From contig NZ_QPHM01000001.1 of assembly GCF_003336245.1 (NCBI RefSeq), positions 1,178,001 to 1,242,000 on the forward strand: a stretch of 64,000 nucleotides of DNA. Direction: 5' to 3'. The notes under the pieces were generated by a model. It worked only from the letters and a program-made list of their open reading frames with translations. It was not told the DNA's origin and did not search any database. Made by a program: the position numbers and the translations under genes. Shown one piece after another: positions 33,719 through 44,849 of the stretch. Within the stretch, counting starts at the first letter, position 1; each line of letters begins with the position of its first letter. The stretch is from Haloplanus salinus (GTDB lineage Archaea > Halobacteriota > Halobacteria > Halobacteriales > Haloferacaceae).

Positions 33719-33907
33719 ATGGGTACCGGATCACGGTCCGATCAGGGGGGACATCGAGGGGTCGAACGCGACGTCGGTCCGACCACCAAGTCGACGGCCG
33801 AGGCCATCGACAGGCAGTTGACGGCCGCGCTCGACGCCGCGGAGTCGTCGGAGACGCGGTTCCACCTCCGACAGGCGCTCCAACTCGTCAAGGCGTTCGA
33901 CGAGTGA
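33719..33907 (+). CDS. Small conserved haloarchaeal protein
   Basis: A 62-residue protein with a polar N-terminus and a helical C-terminal half (TAEAIDRQLTAALDAAESSETRFHLRQALQLVKAFDE) that resembles a small haloarchaeal family of unknown role. The ATG at 33719 lies about 28 nt after a TATA-like TACCTATACC. An alternative ATG at 33699 opens a different frame with no family-like sequence. It stands alone between the hairpin region and the next membrane protein gene. Confidence 0.6.
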   Translation: MGTGSRSDQGGHRGVERDVGPTTKSTAEAIDRQLTAALDAAESSETRFHLRQALQLVKAFDE

Positions 33908-33999
33908 GCGCGGCGACGACTCGGCAACGCGACCGCGGGCGGTCGGGCGTGCCACGCGAGTTAGTAATCGTTATACGCCGGGTGGACTAGATTCGACGC

Positions 34000-34866
34000 A
34001 TGCAACGACGCGCTGCGGCCATCTACGTCGCGTTCTTCATCGTGCTCGGCGCGGCGTCGTACTCGGTCATCGCGACGGCCACTGCGCCGACGGTCGAGTT
34101 CGACAACCCCGACCACAGGCTCTCCCAAGGCGATCAGTTCTCTGTCGACGATCGACAGTACACCGCCTCGTCGATCTCGGCCGAGACGTCCGGTGGCGGC
34201 GGCGGTCACGGCGGTGGTGGCGCGAGCGTCACCCGCTCGGGCGAACTCTCTTGGACCAACGACACGGCCCGCTACACGCAGACGTGGGAACACAACGCCA
34301 CCGTCACGTATCAGAACGAGACCTATCGCGTCCTCGTGGAGGACGCCGACGATCCGGCGTCGTTCCAGTTGGTCGAGGAGATAAACCGCACGGCAATCCT
34401 GCAGGAGGATTCGGCCGTCGAGGACGAGACGGTCACGGTGAACGGCACGGAGTACGTCGTTCGGCAGGACGATGACGGTCGGACGCTGACGCCCACGAGC
34501 GAGTACTTCCCGACGCCGGGGTCGACGAACTACGCCGAAGGCGACAGCCTCCGGTTCCAAGGTAACACCACCACCGTCGCCGACGTGACGGGGGAGGGCG
34601 CGACCCTCGCGTGGACCGCGCCGCGGACCAACACCGTCAGCGTGGATAACGAGGCGAACGTCACGGTGAACGGCCAGCAGTACTTCGCGTACTTCCCCGA
34701 CAACAGCACGCTCGTCCTCGAGAGCGACTACGGCGTCTACCAACGGCAGACGAACGAGATGGACACCTACCACGAACACGTCAACGGTCTCTGGGGCGTC
34801 TCTATCGTCAGTTTCTCGACGGCCATCGTGCTGCTCGGTATGGCGTACATGCCGTCGCGGTACTGA
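34000..34866 (+). CDS. Membrane-anchored extracytoplasmic protein
   Basis: A 288-residue haloarchaeal protein with an N-terminal helix (about 7-28), a large extracellular beta-rich region with many Asn-X-Thr sites (typical of haloarchaeal N-glycosylated proteins), a Gly/His-rich segment (SGGGGGHGGGGAS), and a C-terminal helix (about 265-283, VSIVSFSTAIVLLGMAYM). No enzyme motif is seen. GTTATACG lies 27 nt before the ATG. It converges on the ba3 oxidase operon and may be related to it, which is inference. Confidence 0.7.
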   Translation: MQRRAAAIYVAFFIVLGAASYSVIATATAPTVEFDNPDHRLSQGDQFSVDDRQYTASSISAETSGGGGGHGGGGASVTRSGELSWTNDTARYTQTWEHNATVTYQNETYRVLVEDADDPASFQLVEEINRTAILQEDSAVEDETVTVNGTEYVVRQDDDGRTLTPTSEYFPTPGSTNYAEGDSLRFQGNTTTVADVTGEGATLAWTAPRTNTVSVDNEANVTVNGQQYFAYFPDNSTLVLESDYGVYQRQTNEMDTYHEHVNGLWGVSIVSFSTAIVLLGMAYMPSRY

Positions 34867-35307
34867 GGCCGCCTGCGGTTTCCTCGAACGTGTCGTCGTG
34901 AGTAGCCCGAACGGCGCTCCCGGGCGTACGGTTGCGCTCGCGTGTTCGACGCCGCCCCCGAAACGGGGGGTCGACCCACGTAGCTTCGGAGGTGAACGTC
35001 CGGGTCGATCCGAAGGGGACGGGCGGGTGCTGCGGGCGACGGACGACGACCCCACGGCCACGTCGCCCGCAGCGCCGGTCGTCGGGCGGGCGCTATCGGC
35101 CCGGTATCCAGTGCAGCACGCGGACGGCGCTTCGCCGGGCCGTCCGGCGCATGGTGGGTAGCGTGGGTCGGTACGCAGGTGAGATGAACGCCACGGACTC
35201 GCCGAACTCGAACGCATCGGCAACGCGCCGTTCACCCGCTATCGACGTCGGGGACGTGACGAACGGGATGCAGTGGGTGGAACCCGTCGCCGGAAGCCGA
35301 CGGCGGA
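34867..35307. other. 440-bp gap, no convincing gene
   Basis: Open frames exist on both strands but none reads like a protein I know, and no TATA box of quality is seen. A plus-strand reading from an ATG at 35184 (ending around IDVGDVTNGMQWVEP) is the least bad candidate and overlaps the 3' end of the next minus-strand gene. Short GC-rich dyads occur. The region separates two convergent genes and probably holds their terminators. Confidence 0.4.
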
Positions 35308-35949
35308 TCAGCCGCCGCGGACGGGGATCTTCGCCAAGTCGACGCGGCGCTCGACCGTCTCGACCGAGTCGTCGCCGTAGACGAGGGCGACGACGTCGAC
35401 GGCGCGAGGCGTCGATCCGGCGGGGATCGACCACTCCCCGGTGATCGTGCGGGTTTCGCCGGGCGCGAGACGATCGGTACTCGTCCGCCCGCTCACGGTC
35501 CGTCCGTCCCCGAGGTGGACGGAGAGCAGTTGGAACTCGTAGGCCGTGTCGCCGGCGTTGTGCACGTCGACGGTGAGCGAGAACGGCCAGCGGTCGCCGC
35601 CGACCTCGCGGAGCACGGCCGAGGCGAGCGTCTCGGAGCGCTCCGTCTCGGGGAGGAGGTCGTCGCCGACGCCGACGGCCGAGTCGGGCGTGTCGGGCGT
35701 ATCGGTGGCGGTCGGCCCGGACCCGGTGTCGCCACCCTCGTCGCCGCCGAACTGCTGATCGAGCAAGCCGAGGAAGGTGATCCCCTCGATGAGGAGGGGG
35801 ATGCCGATCCCGAAGCCGACGAGCAGGCGGATCAGCGTTCGTTTCGAGATGCCACCGGGAGTGTCGTCGCTGTCCGCCCGAGGGAACTCCGTTCCCTCGT
35901 CGACGGGCTGTTCGGCCGCGTTCGTGCCGTCGTCGGGTGTGTCGGTCAC
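35308..35949 (-). CDS. Membrane-anchored protein at the end of the ba3 oxidase operon
   Basis: A 213-residue protein with an acidic cytoplasmic N-terminus, one helix (about 40-60, LLVGFGIGIPLLIEGITFLG), a Thr/Asp-rich linker, and an extracellular domain at about 105-213 with an Ig-like pattern (FSLTVDVHNAGDTAYEFQLLSVHLG, LAPGETRTITGEWSIPAG). It starts at a GTG 16 bp after cbaA, so it is probably cotranscribed. It may assist assembly or electron transfer, but no metal-ligand motif is visible. Confidence 0.68.
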   Translation of the reverse strand: MTDTPDDGTNAAEQPVDEGTEFPRADSDDTPGGISKRTLIRLLVGFGIGIPLLIEGITFLGLLDQQFGGDEGGDTGSGPTATDTPDTPDSAVGVGDDLLPETERSETLASAVLREVGGDRWPFSLTVDVHNAGDTAYEFQLLSVHLGDGRTVSGRTSTDRLAPGETRTITGEWSIPAGSTPRAVDVVALVYGDDSVETVERRVDLAKIPVRGG

Positions 35950-35965
35950 GGATTGAGCGGGGAGT

Positions 35966-37645
35966 TTAGACGGGGATCGGCGGGCTTCCCGGGGCGAACA
36001 GGCCGTCGGCGAGCATCGCCGACAGCGGCAGACCGTAGGCGAGCACGATCAAGACGATGGCGATCGCCGTCCAGAGTTTCAGGTTGTCGAGGATCTTCGG
36101 GCTGTGTTCGGGCCCGGAGAGCGGCGTCGGGAGCGTTCCGTTGACCCGGAGGGGAGCGGTTCGGCTACCGCCGAGCCACGTCGCGAAGATGACGAGGAGG
36201 AACAGCATGAGGCCCAGGAACAGGAAGACACCGCCGATAGCGATCTGGAGACGCATCTCACTGACGCCGCCGACGACGCCCTGGAACGTGACGGCGTCGT
36301 ACTGCGGTTCGGCGGTCCGGCGCGGGATGCCCGCGAGGCCGGCGCGATGCATCGCGTTCGACATCAGCGTCATGCCGACGAACCAGATGTACGGCTGGAC
36401 CGTCGCGACCGAGCGAAGCCGCAAGCGCTTGCCGGTGATCTGCGGGAACAGCCAGTATCCTATCGCCATGAACGTCAGCGCCGACGCGGTGCCGACGGTG
36501 AGGTGGAAGTGACCCGGCACCCACAGCGTGTTGTGGACGAGGTAGTTGATGTTCATCCCGGCGTTGATAATACCGGAGAAGCCACCGGCGGCGAACATCA
36601 GGCCGGCGAGCGCACAGCCGGCGAAGGCGGGTTCGTCCCAGGGGAGTTTCCGGAGCCAACTGAGGCGGCCGCTCCCACCGCGCTGCCGAGCCCCGTGTTC
36701 GATGCTGGCGACGACGGTGAAGGCAGTGAGGAAACTGGGCAACAAGAGGAACATCGTGTTCGTCATCGCGATGAATTTGAATCCTTCCGGAATGCCGGGG
36801 TCGGTGTACTGGTGGTGGAAGCCGACCGGCGTCGACAGCAGGAGAAAGAGCACGAAGACCACTCGCGCGAGCGGGTCGCTGAACAGGCGCCCCCCGGCGA
36901 GTTTCGGCAGGACGGTGTACCAGATGAAGTACGCCGGCATGAGCCAGAAGTAGACGACGGGGTGACCGAAGTACCAGAACAGCGTCCGGGTGAGCAACGG
37001 ATCGACGCTCTCGATGATGCCGAGCGACCACGGCAGGAGAAAAAAGAGCACCTCGACTGCGACGCCGGCGGACGAGATGTACCACATCAGCATCGTCACC
37101 AACACCATGAACGTCTGCAGCGGGATTCGCTCGCCGGGGTTGTCACCGCGCCAGCGCCAGTACGTGCGGAACCAGTCGAATCCGGCCATCCAGGTGCCGA
37201 CGATGAACAGCACGAGTCCGGTGTAAAAGGCCGGGTGCGCCTGCATCGGCGCGTAGAACGTGTACAACACGTCGGCGTTGAACGGCATCGAGGGGACCAG
37301 CCCGCCGAGGATGGTCACCGTCGCCGTGAGTGCCCCGACGAACATGAACCCGAACCAAGCCATCGTGAACCGTGCGCTCGGAAGCGGTCGGTCGAGGCTC
37401 TTGGTGACGCCCCAAGTGAACAGCCCACAGAGGGCGAAAATGGTGAAAAAGAGCGCGAGGAGGACGCCGTGTCCCGTGAGCACCGAGTAGTAGTCGGCGG
37501 AGCTCACGAAGCCACGGAAGACGTCCGTGCGGTGAAGCGCCTGAATCATGCCGAACAGGCCGCCGATGCCGAGGGCAGTGAAGGCCACCAGCAGATTCCA
37601 GCGAACGATACGTGCGTCTGTCGGAAAGTCGTCGACGTATGCCAT
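35966..37645 (-). CDS. cbaA: ba3-type heme-copper oxidase subunit I
   Basis: A 559-residue subunit I of a type-B (ba3) oxidase that reduces oxygen at a heme-CuB centre. Visible elements are LTGHGVLLALFF (low-spin heme His), FGHPVVYFWLMPAYFIWYTVLP (CuB His and the tyrosine region), and HNTLWVPGHFHLTVG plus a GFHHQYTDPGIPEG loop with the CuB histidines. About 13 helices are predicted. The ATG at 37645 follows cbaB by one base. This enzyme pumps protons at low oxygen in haloarchaea. Confidence 0.94.
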   Translation of the reverse strand: MAYVDDFPTDARIVRWNLLVAFTALGIGGLFGMIQALHRTDVFRGFVSSADYYSVLTGHGVLLALFFTIFALCGLFTWGVTKSLDRPLPSARFTMAWFGFMFVGALTATVTILGGLVPSMPFNADVLYTFYAPMQAHPAFYTGLVLFIVGTWMAGFDWFRTYWRWRGDNPGERIPLQTFMVLVTMLMWYISSAGVAVEVLFFLLPWSLGIIESVDPLLTRTLFWYFGHPVVYFWLMPAYFIWYTVLPKLAGGRLFSDPLARVVFVLFLLLSTPVGFHHQYTDPGIPEGFKFIAMTNTMFLLLPSFLTAFTVVASIEHGARQRGGSGRLSWLRKLPWDEPAFAGCALAGLMFAAGGFSGIINAGMNINYLVHNTLWVPGHFHLTVGTASALTFMAIGYWLFPQITGKRLRLRSVATVQPYIWFVGMTLMSNAMHRAGLAGIPRRTAEPQYDAVTFQGVVGGVSEMRLQIAIGGVFLFLGLMLFLLVIFATWLGGSRTAPLRVNGTLPTPLSGPEHSPKILDNLKLWTAIAIVLIVLAYGLPLSAMLADGLFAPGSPPIPV

Positions 37646-37646
37646 A

Positions 37647-38153
37647 TTAGCTACCCTCCGCGGAGTACTCGTCTTCGGGAACGACGACGAGTTGCCCCGC
37701 CATCGTGTGGTGGGCGGCACCACAGTACTCGTGACAGACGATGCCGTACTGTGCCGGCTCGTCGAATCGGACCGTGACCTCGCTGACCTGTCCGGGCACC
37801 GCCATCACGTTGACGTTGGTGCCGGCGACTTCGAAGCCGTGGACCACGTCGGCGCTGGTGATGTAGAACGTCACCTCGGAGTTAGCCGGGACGCGGATCG
37901 GCGAACCGGTGCCCGGCTGAAAGAGGAACTGGCGGGCGACCACGTGGACCTCGTACTGGTTCTCGCCGGTCTGTGTCACGCCGGGATCGCCGAATTGGGT
38001 CTCGCCGAGCGATCCGGAATCGATCGTTCCACCGGAGTCGTCGACCATCGTCACGCCCGGACCGAGCGCACCGTACGTTACCGTCGCGATGAATCCGACG
38101 ATCAACAACAGTGCGGCGGCCGTCCATAGCTTCTCGTATCGGTGAATTTCCAT
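37647..38153 (-). CDS. cbaB: ba3-type oxidase subunit II
   Basis: A 168-residue subunit II with one N-terminal helix (about 10-30) and an extracellular cupredoxin domain. The CuA site is seen as His105 (VVHGFEV) and the block CHEYCGAAHHTM with Cys140, Cys144, His148 and Met151. It receives electrons from the halocyanin-type protein encoded just upstream and passes them to subunit I. ATG at 38153, 12 bp after the halocyanin fusion gene. Confidence 0.94.
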   Translation of the reverse strand: MEIHRYEKLWTAAALLLIVGFIATVTYGALGPGVTMVDDSGGTIDSGSLGETQFGDPGVTQTGENQYEVHVVARQFLFQPGTGSPIRVPANSEVTFYITSADVVHGFEVAGTNVNVMAVPGQVSEVTVRFDEPAQYGIVCHEYCGAAHHTMAGQLVVVPEDEYSAEGS

Positions 38154-38165
38154 GTGTGTGTCCCC

Positions 38166-39086
38166 CTATCCGATCACCGTGGGTCCGCCGCCGAGGAACT
38201 CGACGAAGTACATGAACACCCACAGTAGGCTGATGATGCCGGCGTAGATGATGATGAGCGTCGCAGTGCCGTACGGGTTGAAGTCGTCGTGGCCGAGGTC
38301 ACGGACGATACCCGACTCGAACACCGACTCGGTGGGCGTCCGTTCGGCCAACGAGCGGGCGGCGGCCGTCGTGCCGCCGGTCGTGAACTCGTCGTAGTTG
38401 ACGAACACCCACGCGGTGACGCCGAGGACGACGGCGAGGGCCGCCACGACGGCGCCCCCGACCATCCGGAACGCGAGCGTGAGGGCGGGCGAACTACCGG
38501 CCGCTTCGCCACCGCCCGTCTCGCCGCCGGCGCCGGTACCACCGCCGCCACCGCCACCGCCACCGCCACCGCCACCGCCGGAGGGTGCCGCGCCGACGAC
38601 GATAGCGCCTTTCATCCCGAGCGCGAGGTGTGGTTGGCAGTAGTACTTGTAGATGCCTTCGGTCTCGAAGGTGAATTCGTGGGAGAAACCCTGATTCTCG
38701 ATAGCCTCGACGCCGTCCCACCCGGAGTCGGACGGCTGTTCCTCGATCAGGACGTTGTGGGTGTTCGACACCCACTCGAAGGTGACCGTCGTTCCGGGGT
38801 CGATCCGGACGGCGGCGGGACCGTACGCGTACGGTCCCCCGTTGCCCTGTGACCCGACTTCGATCGTCACCGAGTCCTGGCCGGTTCGATCGACTGTGCC
38901 GTCGAAGTTCCCCGTCTCGCCCCCAGTACCGCTCCCGAACCAGCCGCCGTAGTCGACGCCGCCCTGAGCGGCGGCGGTGCCGGCAATCCCCGTTCCGGCG
39001 ACGCCGGCGGCGACGGTGCCCGCCGCCGTCCGGAGCGCCGCCCGCCGGGTGAGCGTTCGCGGGCCACCGTCGGGGTCCCGTTTCAT
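38166..39086 (-). CDS. Halocyanin domain fused to a CbaD-like membrane module
   Basis: A 306-residue fusion. A Tat signal (TRRAALRTAAGTVAAGVAG) leads into a blue-copper halocyanin domain (about 45-165) with His110, Cys150, His153 and Met158. A run of 14 Gly (170-183) follows, encoded by a CCACCG hexamer array, then two helices at about 201-229 and 273-298. The C-terminal part resembles the small membrane subunit of ba3 oxidases. The fusion would tether the electron donor to the oxidase. First gene of the cba operon. Confidence 0.85.
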   Translation of the reverse strand: MKRDPDGGPRTLTRRAALRTAAGTVAAGVAGTGIAGTAAAQGGVDYGGWFGSGTGGETGNFDGTVDRTGQDSVTIEVGSQGNGGPYAYGPAAVRIDPGTTVTFEWVSNTHNVLIEEQPSDSGWDGVEAIENQGFSHEFTFETEGIYKYYCQPHLALGMKGAIVVGAAPSGGGGGGGGGGGGGGTGAGGETGGGEAAGSSPALTLAFRMVGGAVVAALAVVLGVTAWVFVNYDEFTTGGTTAAARSLAERTPTESVFESGIVRDLGHDDFNPYGTATLIIIYAGIISLLWVFMYFVEFLGGGPTVIG

Positions 39087-39110
39087 CCTCGTCGCCTCCC
39101 GACGTGGCGT

Positions 39111-39118
39111 CTATACCA
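39111..39118 (-). promoter_or_regulatory. TATA box of the cba operon
   Basis: On the minus strand GGTATAGACG lies about 27 nt before the ATG at 39086. A second AT-rich box, CTATATTATAAG at 39181-39192, is 95-106 nt upstream on the same strand and could start a longer transcript. Confidence 0.55.
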
Positions 39119-39227
39119 CGTCCCGACGAACCGTTCACGACCGTCGTCTACCACCATACGTGCCACCTCACAACCTCTTGCTTATAATATAGCCCGTCGA
39201 TTTTCGCGTCGCTGGAATAGCGGGATC

Positions 39228-39237
39228 AGTTATTAGC
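39228..39237 (+). promoter_or_regulatory. TATA box of the plus-strand copper/oxidase operon
   Basis: AGTTATTAGC centred about 28 nt before the ATG at 39260. Together with the minus-strand boxes it makes the 39087-39259 gap a divergent control region for both halves of the oxidase-copper island. Confidence 0.6.
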
Positions 39238-39259
39238 ACGACTCCCCGAGGATCGCAGT

Positions 39260-39439
39260 ATGATTTCGGTCCATCGGGTACCGATCGTGGGCCTGCTCGC
39301 ACTGCTTCCGGTCGCACTGTACGCGTTCTCCCTGCATTCCATCGTCGGCATCGCGCTTGTCAACGTCGTCCTCATCGCGGCGAGCGTGTACATCATGTTC
39401 CTGCCCAGCGAGTCGACGGTCAAGACTGCATCCGCGTAA
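39260..39439 (+). CDS. Small CbaC/CbaE-like ba3 oxidase subunit
   Basis: A 59-residue protein with two helices (about 8-26 VGLLALLPVALYAFS and 28-49). I recall similar short proteins beside ba3 oxidase genes being annotated as cytochrome-ba3 oxidase subunits; I cannot check this here. The ATG at 39260 has a TATA box 28 nt upstream. It is divergent from the cba operon and followed 3 bp later by the TauE/SafE gene. Confidence 0.65.
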   Translation: MISVHRVPIVGLLALLPVALYAFSLHSIVGIALVNVVLIAASVYIMFLPSESTVKTASA

Positions 39440-39442
39440 GCT

Positions 39443-40233
39443 ATGATGCCACTCGTCGGTGCGTCGGGCGTGCTTCCCGCCGTACAGGGAGACGTCGGGT
39501 TGCTCGTCTTCCTGGCCATCGGCGTCCTCGGGGGCGCGCACTGTCTCGGCATGTGTGGACCGCTGGTGACGCTGTACGCCGACCGGATGGGCGCCGAGGC
39601 CAACCGCGTGCGACCGATCGACGTTCGCCAGCATCTCCTGTTCAACGCCGGGCGGACGGCCAGTTACACCCTGATCGGAGCCCTGATGGGCGCTCTCGGC
39701 GCCGTCTTCTTCGACGCCGCCGCCGTCGCCGCCGTCGCGACCGACGTCCGCGCCGCGACCGGGATTCTGGTCGGCGGCTTCATCATCTTCACCGGGGCTG
39801 GCTACGTCGTCCGTGGATCGATCGGACACGGCGGCTCGCTGCCCGTCGTCGGTGAGGCCTTCACGCGGATGTACGGCGCGGTCACGGGCCGCGTCGACCA
39901 GTGGGTCGGCGGCCCGCGGATCGCCGCCCTCGGCGCGCTCCACGGCTTCCTGCCCTGTCCCCTGCTCTATCCGGCCTTCCTCTACGCCTTCGCCGTCGGC
40001 TCCCCGCTTCGGGGGGCGCTGTCGCTCGCCGTCCTCGGCCTCGGTACCGTGCCGACGCTGCTCGCCTACGGCACCGTCTTCCAGTCGCTCGGTTCGGGAA
40101 CGCGGGTGGGACTGCACCGGGTCCTCGGCGTCGCATTCGTCGTCCTCGGCTACCTGCCGTTGGCGCACGGGCTGATGCTCGTCGGCATCCACATTCCCCA
40201 CCCGATGATCCCCGTCTACCAGCCGCTGGGATA

Positions 40234-40234
<1 letters not shown>
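39443..40234 (+). CDS. TauE/SafE-family (COG2836) membrane protein
   Basis: A 263-residue protein with about seven helices and the motif GGAHCLGMCGPLVTLYADRM, typical of COG2836 proteins that accompany cytochrome oxidase copper-assembly genes in bacteria. The paired Cys could move copper or reducing power across the membrane. Its TAA overlaps the ATG of the copper ATPase gene by one base (TAATG), which couples translation. The pairing with a FixI-type ATPase supports a role in oxidase copper supply rather than sulfite export. Confidence 0.82.
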
Positions 40235-42744
<2,510 letters not shown>

Positions 42745-42752
42745 GAGCCGAG

Positions 42753-43508
42753 TCAGAAGGCGTGTGGGTCGTCCTCGTACCCACAGAGTTCGTCGTAGAG
42801 GTCGGTACGACGGTCCCGTGGGACGACGTTGTGGTCGTTCCACGTCTTCATCTTACGGGCGTCCATGAGGTTACAGTCCTCCACGAGGAGGAGTTCCTCG
42901 TCCGCTTGGCTCGCGGGCCCGGCGATGGGGTTGCCGGCAGGGTCGACGACGAGGCTACGGCCGAGGAACGGCTGCCCACGCTCGGTACCGACGCGGTCGG
43001 CACAGGCGAACCACACCGTGTTGACGTGCGCGTTCGACACCGCGAGATAGTTCGCCCGCGCGAGTTCGTCCGCGTCCATCTGCCCCGACCGCTCGTACTC
43101 GTTGATCGGCACCCAGTTGGTAGGCTCGGCGATGATGTCGGCGCCCTTGCCCGCCTGAATCCGGGTCAGTTCGGGGAACCACTGGTCGTAACAGATCTGC
43201 ATCCCGATCCGGCCGATCTTCGTCTCGAACACCGCCACTTCGTCACCGGGTTCGAACCAGAGTTTCTCCTCGTTCCAGAGGTGGACCTTCCGGTGGGTGC
43301 CGATATACCCGTCCGGACCGACGAGAATCGAGGAGTTGTACAGCAGTTCCCCGTCCTGTTCGGCGTAGCCGCCGACGATGTACGCGTCGTACTCCGCGGC
43401 GAGGTCGATCCAGCGCTGGGCCGTCTTCCCCTCCGGAGCGGGTTCGGCTTGCCAAACGGCGCGGCGACGCGCCGGCAACGGCTTGCAGTGATCGCCGTAA
43501 TCGGTCAC
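42753..43508 (-). CDS. Nitrilase/carbon-nitrogen hydrolase homologue lacking its N-terminus
   Basis: A 251-residue nitrilase-superfamily protein. The catalytic Lys (HRKVHLWNEEKLWF) and Cys (MQICYDQWFPE) are present, but the family's first 70-80 residues, including the catalytic Glu of the LPE motif, are missing. The reading starts at a GTG preceded in frame by a TGA, and the short upstream space cannot hold the missing part because a divergent gene begins at 43566. It is probably a 5'-truncated, inactive copy; use as a binding protein cannot be excluded. Confidence 0.7.
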   Translation of the reverse strand: MTDYGDHCKPLPARRRAVWQAEPAPEGKTAQRWIDLAAEYDAYIVGGYAEQDGELLYNSSILVGPDGYIGTHRKVHLWNEEKLWFEPGDEVAVFETKIGRIGMQICYDQWFPELTRIQAGKGADIIAEPTNWVPINEYERSGQMDADELARANYLAVSNAHVNTVWFACADRVGTERGQPFLGRSLVVDPAGNPIAGPASQADEELLLVEDCNLMDARKMKTWNDHNVVPRDRRTDLYDELCGYEDDPHAF

Positions 43509-43565
43509 TCAAACGCCCGCTTTCGTCTTGGACGCCCTTTTGAACCAGCCGCTCGATGGTCGTGT

Positions 43566-43790
43566 ATGGGTCCCTCCGTCTCCACCCACCGCGCTCGATC
43601 GGCCGCCGCCCACACCGGTTCCGTCGTTCGCGCCGCCGCCTTCTGGAGCGCCGTTGGGCTCCCCGCCCCCATCATCGGCCTACTGGCGGTCGGTGCCCCG
43701 CTCCCGTGGGTCGCGTCGCTACTTCTGTGTAACGCCGCGGCGCTCGTCGTCGGCCACGACTACCGGACGTGCCCGAACCACGAGGGCTAA
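43566..43790 (+). CDS. Small membrane protein
   Basis: A 74-residue protein with a basic N-terminus and two hydrophobic stretches (about 22-43 and 45-63, the latter around PWVASLLLCNAAALVVG). It ends HDYRTCPNHEG. It looks like a haloarchaeal membrane protein with no known role. The ATG at 43566 is 57 bp from the truncated nitrilase start, and the MBL-fold gene follows 27 bp later. Confidence 0.6.
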   Translation: MGPSVSTHRARSAAAHTGSVVRAAAFWSAVGLPAPIIGLLAVGAPLPWVASLLLCNAAALVVGHDYRTCPNHEG

Positions 43791-43817
43791 GTCGGCCGGC
43801 CGGCAATCAACCCCCGA

Positions 43818-44642
43818 ATGCGGGTGACGCTACTCGGGACGGGCGACACGACGGGGACGCCGACGGTCGGCTGTGGCTGTGACACCTGTGAACGCGCACG
43901 CGAACTCGGCGTCGAGCGCTCCCGGTTCGCCGTCCACGTCGAGAACGGGCGGACCGGCGAGTCGCTCCTGATCGATCTGAGTCCCGACTTCCGGAGCCAG
44001 TTTCTCACCCACGACGTCCCGCTCCCGGACGCCGCCCTGGTGACGCACATCCACTTCGACCACCTCGACGGCCTCGGCAACGCCTACCGCGTGTTCGACG
44101 ACCTACCCGTCCATGCGACGGGCGAGGTGGACCCCGTGACCGAGGAGAGCGTCGCCGGGACGATCCGGCGGAAGTACGACTACCTCGACCGGGTGACCGT
44201 CCACGACCACGACCCGATGGCGCCGTTTCGGACCTGCGGGCTCAACGTGCGCTTCGTCCCCGTCGACCACCCGCCCTTACTCTGTTACGGCGTCGTCGTC
44301 GAGGACCCCGAGACCGGCGCGAAGTGTTCACTCACGGGCGATACGAGCTACGGGATTCCCGAGGCGTCCCGGGCGGCGCTCGTCGACCCCGACCTCCTGC
44401 TCGCGGACGGCATCGTGCCCGCGTCCGCGGCGCGACGCCATCCGCTCGGGGGGAAACATCACGACGACGACGGCGTCCCGCGCACCTTCGGGACGAAGCA
44501 CATGACCCGGGAGGGAGCGCTCGACCTCGCGGCCGAACTCGACGCCGACCGGACGCGGCTGGTCCATCTGGCACACTACTACCCGGCCGACGAGGCGTTC
44601 GCGGAGCCGCTGGCCGTCGACGGCGAGGCGTACGATCTGTAG
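43818..44642 (+). CDS. MBL-fold metallohydrolase, PhnP-like
   Basis: A 274-residue metallo-beta-lactamase-fold enzyme. It has GTGDTTGTPTVGCGCDTCERA at the N-terminus (a Cys-rich zinc loop typical of PhnP-like phosphodiesterases), the metal motif HIHFDHLDG, a second site VDHPPLLCYG, and a late VHLAHYYP. Cyclic phosphodiesters or nucleotides are likely substrates; PhnP itself acts in phosphonate use, but no phn genes are nearby. The ATG at 43818 is the family start. Confidence 0.85.
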   Translation: MRVTLLGTGDTTGTPTVGCGCDTCERARELGVERSRFAVHVENGRTGESLLIDLSPDFRSQFLTHDVPLPDAALVTHIHFDHLDGLGNAYRVFDDLPVHATGEVDPVTEESVAGTIRRKYDYLDRVTVHDHDPMAPFRTCGLNVRFVPVDHPPLLCYGVVVEDPETGAKCSLTGDTSYGIPEASRAALVDPDLLLADGIVPASAARRHPLGGKHHDDDGVPRTFGTKHMTREGALDLAAELDADRTRLVHLAHYYPADEAFAEPLAVDGEAYDL

Positions 44643-44672
44643 ATTCATGGCCCCCGCGCGTTCACACCCACC

Positions 44673-44849
44673 ATGACCGTCGTCTCGACGCTCGGCCGCG
44701 GCGCCGCCAGCGGCCTCGCAGGTGCGCTCGTCTGGATCGCCGTCTCGCTACTCGTCGTCGGCACACCCGACCCAGGCCGGGCGGTCGTCGCGGGCGTCGT
44801 CCTCGCCGTCGCCGTCGGCGGCGTCGCCGCCGCCGCCCGCCTCACCTGA
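44673..44849 (+). CDS. Short two-helix membrane protein
   Basis: A 58-residue protein of almost only hydrophobic residues: GLAGALVWIAVSLLVVG and VVAGVVLAVAVGGVAAAA form two helices. It starts at an ATG 30 bp after the MBL-fold gene and may be in its transcript. Its 3' end overlaps the convergent DUF5787 gene by 8 bp. Codon use is strongly GC-biased like its neighbours. No function is known. Confidence 0.5.
   Translation: MTVVSTLGRGAASGLAGALVWIAVSLLVVGTPDPGRAVVAGVVLAVAVGGVAAAARLT

Noticed and set aside
38540-38580. Regularly spaced short repeat, considered as a CRISPR-like array.
   Set aside because: It is a CCACCG hexamer microsatellite inside a gene coding for a polyglycine linker, with no spacers.
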